Both the position numbers and the translations under genes were made by a program. Below the pieces are notes generated by a model. It searched no databases and had not been told where the DNA came from. It saw only the letters and a program-made list of their open reading frames with translations. Below are positions 1 to 12,250 of a stretch of 64,000 bases of DNA, piece after piece (the stretch's first letter is position 1; each line of letters starts with the position of its first letter). The DNA comes from Spirosoma utsteinense (lineage in GTDB: Bacteria > Bacteroidota > Bacteroidia > Cytophagales > Spirosomataceae), in the NCBI RefSeq assembly GCF_014282275.1, contig NZ_VFIA01000007.1, positions 141,899 through 205,898 on the forward strand, written 5' to 3'.

Positions 1-3000
1 GCACCATTATTACCCGTGCAGGGATCGCAGTTGCCCCAGCCAGCTTTCCTGAGCCAGCCAGCGCCATTTGTTGCATTATACAGATCAACCAGGGGCTGGT
101 AATCGGGGCTGTTGGCTAACGTTAAATTGGTGGTGGCGGTAACCGTAAAGCCATTGTTCCCCACTGTCAGGGTGAAGGTCTGTAGCCCGGAGCCGCTGAC
201 CGTTACCAACTGACTAAATGAGGCACCGGACTTAGTACCCGCCGTCAGGCTACTACCGTTGGTGAGCGTGTAGGAATAGCTACCGGTTACGTTACCAATA
301 CTAGCCGTAAAGGTAGTGGGGCCGCCTGCACAGACCGTGCCGGACGTTGCCGCGAAGCCTGTAATGGTGGGCGTGGCGTTGACGGTCAGTACATAAGCCG
401 GGCCCAGGTCCGAACAGCCGTTGGCATCGCTGCCCCGCACGGTGATGGTAAAACTACCCCCCTGGGTGGGCGTGCCGGATAAAATACCCGTTGTAGCCAG
501 GCTCAGGCCGGTGGGCAGCGTGCCACTGGCGATGCTGTAGCTGTAAGGCGATACTCCGCCCGAGGCCGTAAAGGTCTGATTGAACGAAGTGTTGATACCT
601 ACGGTGTTGGTAGCGGGGTTGCTGGTGGTAATCACAGCCGTATTACTGATAACCGTGGTACTGGTGGTACTCAAACAGCCGCTGGCGTTGGCGATGGTCA
701 CCGAATACGTACCCGGACTGCTCACCGTGCGGGTATTGCCCGATCCGGCCAGCACCGTACCGCCGGGAGCGGTGAACGTATAAGAAGTGCCCCCTGAAGC
801 CGTCAGGGTCACTGATATTTGAGCGCAGGTCAGTGCACCACTGCTGATTAGAGTAGCCACAGGCAGCGCGTTGACGGTGACCGTGGTGGTAGCCGTTGCC
901 GATAGTCCGCCATCGCTTACCGTCAGGGTGAAACTCTGACTGCTACTGCCTGTCGCTGTCAGATTTTGACTGAAGGCTGTGCTGGCCGTATTACCCGTTG
1001 TGCTGTTCGTGCCATTGGACAGGGTGTAGGCATAGGGCGGGCTTACATTACCTACCGTCGCCGTGAAGGTGATGGGACTCCCCACACAAACCGTATTGTC
1101 CAGGGTGGTAAAGCCCGAAATGGTCGGTGCTGCGGGGGTATTGGTTAAACTGAAATTGACCGTAGGCGAGACCCCGATAGCTGTAGCCGCTACCATATAG
1201 GGGCCGCCCGTTGTGGCATTGGCTGTGACACTCGCTCCGGCTACGCCACTGACGATGGTGGCCGATACCGGACTGGGACTGATACCTGCTCCCGAACCCG
1301 GACCCGTGTAGGTGACGACTCCGCCATCGACGGGCTCGCTGTTACTGCTGCTCACCGTTACCTGCAACGGATTGGCAAACGCCGTGCCGACTGTGGCCGA
1401 CTGGTTGTTACCGCTGCTTAGAGCCAGCGTAAAGCCCCGTGACTCGAATGACCCTACGTCCGTTGCCCCAACCCGGCCGATGCCCCGCTGATCAGTGGTG
1501 GGGGCATCGGTGGCCGTACCGGCATTGATAGCCGGGCTACCGGGTAACAGGGCGTGCGTTTGTAATGATCCCCCGTTGTTATCAAGGGGAGCCAACAGGG
1601 CATTGACGCCTGTTTGGTTGTTGTTGACTCCGCTGGTCAGGCCCCCCGAGCCACCTGTACCAATCACATTGAACGAAGACGGAGCCAAAATGCTACCAGT
1701 GCCTGTAATCGCGATGTTACTAGCCGCAGTACCGGCACCATTGGTATTACCCGCTATAATACAGTTAATCAGCAACAGGTTACCATTGTTGATTCTCACT
1801 CCACCACGCGTGCCCCGGTTGCGGGTGATCGTGCAGTTGACCACTGTTTGACTACCCCCTTCGGTAGTAACGCCACCATCTCCCGTGTTACCACTGATTG
1901 TACAATTACTAATCAGGGCGGCATCCCGTAAAAACAGGCCACTGGCTGCTCCTGATGTATTACCTTCAAACAGACAACCCGTTACCGTTGTATTCGGACT
2001 TTCGACGCTTATACCACCGCCTACATTGGCGGTATTGCTGGTAAAGGCACTGTTGACGACACTTAAAAGCGCGCCCTGGTGGTAGATTCCCCCGCCGAGT
2101 ACCCCCGCAGTATTGCTCGTGAAGGTGCAATTAGTGACCGTTAGCCGCGCACTGCCTCCATTATTTCGAATAGCCCCCCCATCGAAAGAGGCCCGGTTGT
2201 TCAGAAAGGTACAGTTGGAGACTGTTAATGTGCCGCCGTTATTAAAAGCTCCCCCCTGAGATCCGGAAGCAAAGCCGTCGGCTATCGTGAAGCCAGCGAA
2301 ACTCACCGTCACACTACTGGGAACGGTAAACAGCCGGTAATCGCCCCCCGAACTTCGGCGAATGGTGAGGTTGCTGGCTCCCGGCCCCACAAAGGCAATA
2401 TTTTTGGTGATGCTGGGCAGCGCACTGGCCAGGTTAATGGTGCCGCTGGCCGTGGCCGTAATAGTGAAGGGTGCCGGACAAGTGGTGGCCGCTATGTCGA
2501 GCATGGCCTGCCGCAAACTACCCGCTCCCGCATCGTCGGTGTTGGTAACGGTGTAGGTGGAAGAACAGGCAGCTACAAAGGCCATTCCCTGCATACTGAA
2601 CGTACCGGTGCCGGGGGGCGTAAACAGCACGCTGCTTACGCTACTGGTTCGGTCAATAGCAAGAATTCGGGGGGTATTGGTGCGGTTGTCAGCCGCAATG
2701 ATGTGGTTATTCGTGGCATCAACGGCCAGATCGTCGGGTAAATTAATAAAGCTGGTAGCCAGTTGGGTGTCCCCTGTTCCATTCAAAGAAATACGTCTCA
2801 GTTGATCCCCGTTGGTGGCTGCGTATGCGTCGCTGATTACGTAGTAGAGGTAACTGTTGGTCGGGTCAATAGCCAGACTGGAGCAGGAACTGGTCGAACT
2901 GGCGGTGCTCACAAACGTACTGTTGGCACCGGTTGAGAGATTGACCGAATAAATCTTGGGTGCAACGGTTGTTCGCTGCTCGGCGATGAACGCGCGGTTG

Positions 3001-3287
3001 TTGGCGATGTCGATGGCTATTACACCAGGATTATCGGCAAAACTGGTGGCAATCTGCGCATCTCCCGTTCCATCGGCGTTAACTTTCCGGAACTGATCGG
3101 TTCGGGTGGTGGCAGATCCGTCGCTCAATGTATAGTAAATCTGAGCCTTGCCGGGCAATACACTGATTAGCATCAGCCCCAGCAACACCGGCCACATAGA
3201 TCGAAACGGACGATACGTCGATAGTCGGAAATTGAGTAAGACGTTGATGCGGGCAATTAGACGGATTAAAAGGGAGACGTTTACCAT
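1..3287 (-). CDS. Large secreted surface protein (beta-helix, Ig-like, LRR start), C-terminus beyond window
   Basis: The minus strand is open without a stop from the ATG at 3287 to the window edge (1095 codons seen). Translation gives an N-terminal hydrophobic segment ending in a probable signal peptide (VLLGLMLISVLPGKAQ), then about 200 residues of propeller-like repeats (NRAFIAEQ, LAVDATNNHIIAADN). Next come right-handed beta-helix rungs with repeated NCTF and NNGG motifs, a choice-of-anchor-Q-like segment (NNGGSLQTHALLPGSPAIN), several Ig-like or PKD-like repeats including a putative-Ig signature (GTLPTGLSLATTGILSGTP), and finally the first unit of a leucine-rich repeat domain (YQPLVDLYNATNGAGW, CDPCTGN). 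It is probably exported to the cell surface or medium as an adhesin or recognition protein. An alternative start at 3197 (MWPVLLGLML) gives a more typical signal peptide. The function is unknown and the C-terminal sorting signal lies outside the window. Confidence 0.85.
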   Translation of the reverse strand, partial: MVNVSLLIRLIARINVLLNFRLSTYRPFRSMWPVLLGLMLISVLPGKAQIYYTLSDGSATTRTDQFRKVNADGTGDAQIATSFADNPGVIAIDIANNRAFIAEQRTTVAPKIYSVNLSTGANSTFVSTASSTSSCSSLAIDPTNSYLYYVISDAYAATNGDQLRRISLNGTGDTQLATSFINLPDDLAVDATNNHIIAADNRTNTPRILAIDRTSSVSSVLFTPPGTGTFSMQGMAFVAACSSTYTVTNTDDAGAGSLRQAMLDIAATTCPAPFTITATASGTINLASALPSITKNIAFVGPGASNLTIRRSSGGDYRLFTVPSSVTVSFAGFTIADGFASGSQGGAFNNGGTLTVSNCTFLNNRASFDGGAIRNNGGSARLTVTNCTFTSNTAGVLGGGIYHQGALLSVVNSAFTSNTANVGGGISVESPNTTVTGCLFEGNTSGAASGLFLRDAALISNCTISGNTGDGGVTTEGGSQTVVNCTITRNRGTRGGVRINNGNLLLINCIIAGNTNGAGTAASNIAITGTGSILAPSSFNVIGTGGSGGLTSGVNNNQTGVNALLAPLDNNGGSLQTHALLPGSPAINAGTATDAPTTDQRGIGRVGATDVGSFESRGFTLALSSGNNQSATVGTAFANPLQVTVSSSNSEPVDGGVVTYTGPGSGAGISPSPVSATIVSGVAGASVTANATTGGPYMVAATAIGVSPTVNFSLTNTPAAPTISGFTTLDNTVCVGSPITFTATVGNVSPPYAYTLSNGTNSTTGNTASTAFSQNLTATGSSSQSFTLTVSDGGLSATATTTVTVNALPVATLISSGALTCAQISVTLTASGGTSYTFTAPGGTVLAGSGNTRTVSSPGTYSVTIANASGCLSTTSTTVISNTAVITTSNPATNTVGINTSFNQTFTASGGVSPYSYSIASGTLPTGLSLATTGILSGTPTQGGSFTITVRGSDANGCSDLGPAYVLTVNATPTITGFAATSGTVCAGGPTTFTASIGNVTGSYSYTLTNGSSLTAGTKSGASFSQLVTVSGSGLQTFTLTVGNNGFTVTATTNLTLANSPDYQPLVDLYNATNGAGWLRKAGWGNCDPCTGNNG

Positions 3288-3392
3288 AATTGGAATGCTG
3301 ATTAAAGGGAGGATAGATCAGGTAAAGCAAAAGGTAGTTAACGCAGATAGCACTGACGCAGCACCTAAGCAATGGCGATAAAACCAGGTAAT

Positions 3393-3437
3393 CTCCGTGA
3401 CCAGCAAAGTCGGCAACCGACCGTGCTAGTCACGGAG
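3393..3437. repeat. Inverted repeat upstream of the surface-protein gene
   Basis: CTCCGTGAC at 3393-3401 is matched by GTCACGGAG at 3429-3437, a 9-bp perfect stem with a 27-nt loop. It lies in the 427-nt gap between the surface-protein gene and the hybrid kinase gene, about 110 nt upstream of the surface-protein start. It could be an operator or a leader hairpin. Apart from this and the terminator at 3631-3656, I see nothing convincing in the gap. Confidence 0.35.
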
Positions 3438-3630
3438 TCAGAAAAAAGAGGAAGGTTTTACCGGTTACCGGGCTTGAGCAATCCTGATCTTATTTCTTGT
3501 TGATTTTAGGAGAAGGGGCCAGTTGACCAATACATTTCTGGACGCCTAATTACCCCGGCAAGTACCGTCAATCCCCGCTCAATCATTGACGCTCTCGTTG
3601 CATTCTTTATCGCTGGTGTTACAGGGGTAT

Positions 3631-3656
3631 AAAAAAAGCCCGGATTTACGGGCTTT
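3631..3656 (-). terminator. Intrinsic terminator of the hybrid kinase gene
   Basis: On the minus strand an 8-bp stem (AAAGCCCG/CGGGCTTT, 6-nt loop) is followed by a run of seven T. It lies about 60 nt after the stop codon of the hybrid two-component gene and is the clearest canonical terminator in the window. Confidence 0.8.
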
Positions 3657-3714
3657 GAGGAAATAAACGACACTTTTTAGCTACCAATATTCAATAAATA
3701 ACAACTTTTTAGTG

Positions 3715-6675
3715 TCACTGTGGACTTAACTTACTACCGGCGCTCGAAGCCCGGCCATAGTGCGATGGCAACACACCGTACCGCTCCTGAAACACTTTGG
3801 CGAAGTAAGACAGACTGTCGAATCCAACGGCATGAGCGACCTGCGAAACGTTGTCGGCACCTGTCCGGAGCAGTTCGGCCGCCCGCGTCAGCCGGATATC
3901 ACGAATAAAAAGGGTAGCCGTGGTGTCGGTCAGGGCTTTCAGTTTGCGGTGTAGTTGAGTACGGCTCATGTTGACTCCTTCAGCCAGAGCCTCAACGGTG
4001 AAATCGGCATCATCGAGGTGCTGCATGACAACCGCCGTCAGCCGGTCAAGAAATTTCTGTTCGGCGGCCAGTAAGGCTGGTTTGGCCGGTTCAGCCAGTT
4101 CGGGAACTGGTTGGGTTGCAGCAGGAAGCAGGGCTTTAGCGATAAAATGTTGGTAGAGCCGTTGCCGCTGCTGAATCAGATTGCGCACTCTGGCCCGAAT
4201 CTCGACCCGGTTAAAGGGCTTGGTCAGGTAATCGTCGGCACCCAGTTCAAAACCTTCGATGCGGTCCTCGACGGTGGCTTTGGCCGTCAGCATCACCACC
4301 GGAATATGGCTGGTGGCCTCCCCTGTCTTCAACGCGCGACAGAAGCCAAACCCATCCAGCCGGGGCATCATCAGGTCGCATATAACGATATTGGGCAGCA
4401 TAACCGTGGCTCGCTCCAGCCCATCCTGCCCATCGATGGCTTCAATAACCTGGTAATCAGCCTCAAAAATACTCCGTACATAAGCCCGGATATCTGCATT
4501 ATCATCAATGACAAGCAGCAGGTTTTCGGGCGCTGATTGGGGGAGCAATTCAGTTACGGGAAGCGAGTCCACCGGAAAAGGCCTCAACTGGCTGGCTGAC
4601 AATACCATTCCCTGTTCGGATACGTGCTTGGCCACCAGTTGCATAACCGGTACGTCGGGCTGAGTGGCCTGCTGAACCAGCGACAAGACAGCAAGCTGAG
4701 GAGGATCGATGCCAACCAGCGGCAGCGTGACCGTAAACGTCGTGCCAACTCCTTCGGTGCTGGCTACGGCAATGGTGCCGTTCAGTACCCTGACCAGTTC
4801 ATCGACCATGGCCAGTCCTATCCCGGTGCCTTCGTAATTACGATTGGCTTTACCATCGACCTGATAAAAGCGGTCGAAAATCCTGGGCAGGTTAGCCACA
4901 GCGATGCCAATCCCCGTATCCCGAACCGAGATGACTAATGCGTGGGGCATGCCTTCGGTCTGGTAACTTACCGTCATGGCTACCTCGCTCCCATCCGGTG
5001 TAAACTTGAACGCATTGGCGAGGAGATTTGTGACAATTTTTTCGATCTTATCCCGGTCGAAGTTAGCCCAGTAACTGAGCCGACTCTGTTGAAAGGAGAA
5101 CAAAATGACCCGGCTATCGGCCAGGGAATTGAACGCACTGGCCAGCGTCCGAAGAAAGGAGGCCATATCTCCCGGCTCGGGTTCGGCTTTCAGTTTACCG
5201 GCTTCCAGCTTGCTCAGATCAAGCAGCTGATTGATGAGGCTTAGCAACCGATTTCCATTTCGCTCCATCACGTTCAACATAGACTCGTTCGGAAAGCGTT
5301 CCTTCAAGTCGGCCAGTGGCCCCAGGATCAGGGTGAGTGGCGTACGGAACTCGTGACTGATGTTGGCAAAAAACTGCGTCTTTACCCCATTTAACTCCTG
5401 AAGTTTATCCACCTCCACTTTTTCCAGCATCAGCGCATTAGCCGTGGTGATGCGGTCTTTGATATAGGTCTGCACAATACGTCCCAACACCAGCGACATC
5501 GACACCATCTCAACCGCCAGGGCCAGCAGCGCTAACTGGCTAATAACCGGCCTGTAGGAAATAATCGACAGGGATTGAAGCTGAAATAGAAAGAAAGGTA
5601 TTGCACAAAATACGATAGGTAAGACAAAGTGGTAGCGAGTACGTTGAGGGGTGAACCAGATAAGAAATACGTTCAGAAAAAACAGGCCGTACATAAGTGT
5701 CATCAGGTAGGCAAAAAATCGCCCGATAGCGTCCGTCTGAACGAAAATGGCGATCAACACGCCCGCTCCTTCCACGGCCATAACACCGAGCAGAAGCCAC
5801 TTCAGAACTCTAAAAACCGGTCGATTATCCAGTAGGTTATACATCCAGACGGCCAAACCCAAGGGTAGCAGCCGCCCCATGCCGTAGTTCATCCAGTCCA
5901 GTAACCGGGGATACCCCGAGAATAAAATTGGGTAGATCCCCGTACGCGAGAGCGTAGACAGATACAGCAGAAACGTACAAACGGCGTAGAACCGAAATTG
6001 AGGGTCGGGAATAAAGCGAGCCAGGACAAAATTATTCAGCGACCGTAAGATGAACAGACCCAGAAACATCCAGATAGCAAAAATAGCGACCCGGCCTTTG
6101 CTCAGGTTGTAGTACTCATCCCATACTGTTACTTTGCCATACAGAGCCAGACTGCTCTTGATCCGAAAAAATACCGTAACCCGTGCGTTGGTTGGTAATT
6201 CAACACGAAAAAACGGAGTCATGGCAAAAAAACCCTGGTCGACATAAGGACGCTTGAGACCGCCGGTTACATGCCTGACGTGCCCCTGGGGATACACCAG
6301 ATATAGATCAACGTAATCCAGGGTAGTGGCATCCAGCAGCCCTAACAGCCAGTGCCTGGTGTTTTCCTGGCTACGATTTATCAGCTCGAAGCGAAACCAG
6401 TACGCGCTGCTGCTAAACCCGTACTGAAAACTTTCCGACTTCTCCGGTTTGAAATCCCTTCGCTGACGCACTTGCTCAAACGTCAGTTGGCCCGTTTTAT
6501 CCTCCAGAATGTTTATACGCGGCCCAACAGAGAGAAATCGGGTCGTGTCGTTCAAGACTGTAATGGTTGACAGATCTGATTGAATCAAGCCAGAAGGTAC
6601 TTGCCTGGGAAACTCACTTTTTGGCTGAGCAAGAAGCCATGAAGGAAGAAATATCAGTAAATAAAGAAAGCGCAT
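3715..6675 (-). CDS. Hybrid histidine kinase / response regulator / AraC one-protein regulator (7TMR-DISM sensor)
   Basis: Complete two-component system in one chain. Using numbering from an upstream ATG at 6714 (999 aa): signal peptide to about 30, a 7TMR-DISM extracellular beta domain (about 45-195), seven membrane segments (about 205-415), a coiled linker, HisKA with phospho-acceptor His454 in ISHEFRTPL, HATPase with N, G1 and G2 boxes (NLLANAFKFT, DTGIGI, GTGIGLAM), a receiver domain with Asp780 in ICDLMMPRLDG, and an AraC-type HTH (about 885-985). I chose the ATG at 6675 because it gives a clean signal peptide (MRFLYLLIFLPSWLLAQ). Its sensor is a 7TM type, not the periplasmic propeller of classical HTCS regulators, so the ligand may not be a glycan. 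Its position at the distal end of the hydrolase cluster makes control of that cluster plausible but unproven. Confidence 0.93.
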   Translation of the reverse strand: MRFLYLLIFLPSWLLAQPKSEFPRQVPSGLIQSDLSTITVLNDTTRFLSVGPRINILEDKTGQLTFEQVRQRRDFKPEKSESFQYGFSSSAYWFRFELINRSQENTRHWLLGLLDATTLDYVDLYLVYPQGHVRHVTGGLKRPYVDQGFFAMTPFFRVELPTNARVTVFFRIKSSLALYGKVTVWDEYYNLSKGRVAIFAIWMFLGLFILRSLNNFVLARFIPDPQFRFYAVCTFLLYLSTLSRTGIYPILFSGYPRLLDWMNYGMGRLLPLGLAVWMYNLLDNRPVFRVLKWLLLGVMAVEGAGVLIAIFVQTDAIGRFFAYLMTLMYGLFFLNVFLIWFTPQRTRYHFVLPIVFCAIPFFLFQLQSLSIISYRPVISQLALLALAVEMVSMSLVLGRIVQTYIKDRITTANALMLEKVEVDKLQELNGVKTQFFANISHEFRTPLTLILGPLADLKERFPNESMLNVMERNGNRLLSLINQLLDLSKLEAGKLKAEPEPGDMASFLRTLASAFNSLADSRVILFSFQQSRLSYWANFDRDKIEKIVTNLLANAFKFTPDGSEVAMTVSYQTEGMPHALVISVRDTGIGIAVANLPRIFDRFYQVDGKANRNYEGTGIGLAMVDELVRVLNGTIAVASTEGVGTTFTVTLPLVGIDPPQLAVLSLVQQATQPDVPVMQLVAKHVSEQGMVLSASQLRPFPVDSLPVTELLPQSAPENLLLVIDDNADIRAYVRSIFEADYQVIEAIDGQDGLERATVMLPNIVICDLMMPRLDGFGFCRALKTGEATSHIPVVMLTAKATVEDRIEGFELGADDYLTKPFNRVEIRARVRNLIQQRQRLYQHFIAKALLPAATQPVPELAEPAKPALLAAEQKFLDRLTAVVMQHLDDADFTVEALAEGVNMSRTQLHRKLKALTDTTATLFIRDIRLTRAAELLRTGADNVSQVAHAVGFDSLSYFAKVFQERYGVLPSHYGRASSAGSKLSPQ

Positions 6676-6738
6676 GTTGAGGTAGTTAGTCTTAAAGTAG
6701 ACAAAATACAACATGCAATGATTAGTTACCTATCCTTT

Positions 6739-6767
6739 GTAAATATCTACATATACTATAGATTTAC
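6739..6767. promoter_or_regulatory. Imperfect dyad in the AT-rich leader of the hybrid kinase gene
   Basis: GTAAAT at 6739-6744 and ATTTAC at 6762-6767 frame a partly symmetric, very AT-rich 29-bp stretch, 64 nt upstream of the chosen start codon. The layout suits a regulator-binding site or promoter region. No Bacteroidota -33/-7 promoter could be assigned with confidence. Confidence 0.3.
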
Positions 6768-6956
6768 ATTTGTTTTCTACTTACGACATCCGCCCGGTCA
6801 ATCATCGGCATACGCGTCATTTGGTTGAATCAACTGACCAAACTTTCCCCTGTCATCGAAGGTAAAAATCAGCCTGGCGCGTTCGCTTTATCCTTCGGAT
6901 TGGGATGTTCACCTGCTTTTTGAACGTACTTCCTGCTGCTGGTATGGGAGATGAAG

Positions 6957-7613
6957 TTAAGTGGAAATCCATCCGACTTTTCTACGCCAGGCATCATATT
7001 CCTGCTGCTCTAGTTGCCTTTCCCTTATCGTTGGTTGTTCTCCCTGCTCAACATTCATGCGGGCTGTCAGTTCGACTAACCGCTCCTCCACGGTGTTGAG
7101 TCCTAACGTCTGGCGACGTTGGTTCACTTGCCCCATCGAACCGTCAAGTTGATAGGGCATAAGTCGGCCTTGTTCGTCGTCTACAAACTGAGTCCCATAC
7201 GATTGGGGGCGATTCTCAAACAGGGCAATCCTGTCTGACAGAAAAGCTAAATTGACTGGATTGATCGTCCGGCCTGTTTCCTGCTCTTTCAATAAAGCAA
7301 GGGCGCTTTTCATGAATGAAGGCAAGCTGATGGCGTGTTGAACAATCAACCAGGCGGCTTCACTGGCCTCCTCACCAACTTGTTCCTGCGCTGGCCAGCC
7401 AATTTGAACAATTATTTCCTGAAGTCGCCGGGCATTATCAAGATGCACCGCTTCCATTTCCGGGTTATATCCACGGAATAGCTTTCCCTCCGTAATAAGT
7501 CGTTCTCTAACCTCAAGGTCGTGCCTGCGTCGTTCGATCAACTCATTTGCTATGTCAGGATACAACATCTGAATCAGATTGAGTGGATATTGTTGAGCGG
7601 TTAATTTTTCCAA
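6957..7613 (-). CDS. DUF6624 family protein
   Basis: 218-residue protein without signal peptide or membrane segment. The central region resembles DUF6624: IVQIGWPAQEQVGEEASEAA, then WLIVQHA, a helical stretch and LAFLSDRIALFENRPQSYGT, followed by NQRRQTLGL. The family is common in Bacteroidota and has no established biochemical role. It starts 32 nt after the GH10 stop codon and may be co-transcribed as the last gene of the hydrolase cluster, though nothing in the sequence links it to glycan use. Confidence 0.8.
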   Translation of the reverse strand: MEKLTAQQYPLNLIQMLYPDIANELIERRRHDLEVRERLITEGKLFRGYNPEMEAVHLDNARRLQEIIVQIGWPAQEQVGEEASEAAWLIVQHAISLPSFMKSALALLKEQETGRTINPVNLAFLSDRIALFENRPQSYGTQFVDDEQGRLMPYQLDGSMGQVNQRRQTLGLNTVEERLVELTARMNVEQGEQPTIRERQLEQQEYDAWRRKVGWIST

Positions 7614-7645
7614 TCAGGTGTGCAAGCGGTCGCCGGAACCCAGGC

Positions 7646-8758
7646 TTATTTTTTTGTTCCGATCACCGAGTAGAAAGCAGGCTTGGGCTGATTCTTCCGG
7701 TCGAACAGCAGCGGGTAGCTGGTCCGGCCCCGGATGGGCCAGTTGTTCAGCCAGCTATTGGCGTCGTTGACACCCCAGAACGTTACACGGGTAACCTTGT
7801 CTTTATGCTTCAGGAAGAGCTTGAACAGGGCTTCGTAATCAGCGGCCAACTGTTGCTGAACGGAGTCGGGCAGGGCGGTAGGATATGGATTCGATTGTTC
7901 GTTGGCGACCATGCGCTGCCCCACATCGGCCCCCTGAAAGTTGCGGGGTAACACCTCAATGTCCAGCTCCGTAAACATCACCTTCACCCCTAGGGCGGCA
8001 TACTGAAGAATACTTTCTTCAATATCTTTCAACGGTACTTTGCCTACGTGCCAGTGCCCCTGAATGCCGACGCCGTCGATACGTACCCCGGCAGCTTTGA
8101 TCTTCTTTACGAGTTCAATACAACCCGCCCGCTTTTTGGGTTGCTCGTTGTTGTAATCGTTGTAATACAACTCCGTTTTGGGCGATGCCTGCTGCGCCAG
8201 CCGGAACGCTTCCGTCACGAAATCCTCGCCGAGGTATTGCAGGAACACCGATTTGCGCATCGTGCCATCTTCATTGAGCGCTTCGTTCACCACGTCCCAC
8301 GAATACACTTTATCCTTATAATGCCCGGCCACGGTTTTGATGTGGTCGGTAAAGAATGTGCGGATCGAATCCTGACTCTTGATGCCCCGAATGAACGACG
8401 GCAACTGACTGTGCCAGATCAGCGTGTGCCCGTTGATTTTGATGTTGTGCTTCTCGCCAAAGTCAATGAGCTTGTCGCCCATTGTAAAATCGTAGGTATC
8501 CCATTTGGGGTGGACCACCTCCGACTTCATGACGTTTTCGGGCGTAGCCATGTTGAACTGACGCGCAATGAAGGCCGTCATCTGGGGATCGCGCTCGTCG
8601 ATCTGGGCGTTATTCAGCGCCGTACCAATGCCAAAATCCTTCTTGAAGGTGTCTCTCAGCGAAGGAATTTGCTGCCCGAACGTGACATTCGGTAGCGTCA
8701 GGTTTGCCAGTACGAGAACAATCGTGCCTAGCTTGGCTATATTTCTGTGTGATATCAT
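7646..8758 (-). CDS. Endo-1,4-beta-xylanase, GH10
   Basis: 370-residue secreted GH10 enzyme. After a signal peptide (about 1-29) the family landmarks appear in order: NMATPENVMKSE, NGHTLIWHSQLP, the general acid/base Glu159 in WDVVNEAL, YYNDYN, GIQGHWH, and the nucleophile Glu264 in FTELDIEVL, then a terminal VTFWGVNDANSW. The length is that of a single-domain GH10 with no carbohydrate-binding module. GH10 enzymes hydrolyse the xylan backbone by a retaining mechanism and tolerate side chains near the cleavage site. It is the only clear endo-acting backbone enzyme in the window, and is separated from the upstream double esterase by palindrome R1. Confidence 0.96.
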   Translation of the reverse strand: MISHRNIAKLGTIVLVLANLTLPNVTFGQQIPSLRDTFKKDFGIGTALNNAQIDERDPQMTAFIARQFNMATPENVMKSEVVHPKWDTYDFTMGDKLIDFGEKHNIKINGHTLIWHSQLPSFIRGIKSQDSIRTFFTDHIKTVAGHYKDKVYSWDVVNEALNEDGTMRKSVFLQYLGEDFVTEAFRLAQQASPKTELYYNDYNNEQPKKRAGCIELVKKIKAAGVRIDGVGIQGHWHVGKVPLKDIEESILQYAALGVKVMFTELDIEVLPRNFQGADVGQRMVANEQSNPYPTALPDSVQQQLAADYEALFKLFLKHKDKVTRVTFWGVNDANSWLNNWPIRGRTSYPLLFDRKNQPKPAFYSVIGTKK

Positions 8759-8800
8759 ATTGATTTTTGCTCTAGAAGTTGAGTGTTTTTTTAGTTCTTT

Positions 8801-8938
8801 TTGTCATCCTGCTTTTGTCATCCCGAGGAACGAGGGATCTCCGGTAATAGGCAATTATTCCCATTTACCGGAGATCCCTCGTTCCTCGGGATGACAAAAG
8901 CAGGATGACAAAAGCGGGATGACAAAAGACGTCGAGTG
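8801..8938. repeat. Palindromic intergenic repeat R1
   Basis: Core arms GTCATCCCGAGGAACGAGG and complement surround a loop unlike those of the other copies. The inner stem reads GGGATCTCCGG instead of GGGATCTTCGG. Outside the core lie further GTCATCC / GGATGAC units separated by T or A runs. It sits between the GH10 gene and the double esterase gene. Confidence 0.9.
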
Positions 8939-8958
8939 ACAATAAAACCGCCCATTCT

Positions 8959-10902
<1,944 letters not shown>

Positions 10903-10933
10903 TTACAAGCGAGTTTTTTGTCATGGCTCCTGC

Positions 10934-11052
10934 TTTTGTCATCCCGTTTTTTTGTCATCCCGACGATAGGAGGGATCTTCGGTAAATGCTAAAAATTGCC
11001 CCACCCGAAGATCCCTCCTGCGTCGGGATGACAAAACCGGGATGACAAAAAA
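10934..11052. repeat. Palindromic intergenic repeat R2 (CGACGA arm variant)
   Basis: The core arms read CATCCCGACGATAGGAGGG on the left and CCCTCCTGCGTCGGGATG on the right, a variant of the common GAGGAACGAGGG arm. The loop is type I (AAATGCTAAAAATTGCC). An outer TTTTGTCATCCCG / CGGGATGACAAAA pair nests around it. It lies between two CE1-like esterase genes. Confidence 0.88.
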
Positions 11053-11077
11053 CGTACTGACAGAAAAAAGCAGCTTA

Positions 11078-12238
<1,161 letters not shown>

Positions 12239-12250
12239 TTATTGAGATGA

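Noticed and set aside
3079..3372. 97-codon minus-strand frame at the start of the surface-protein gene
   Set aside because: It is out of frame with the long open frame that begins at 3287 and shows no family features.
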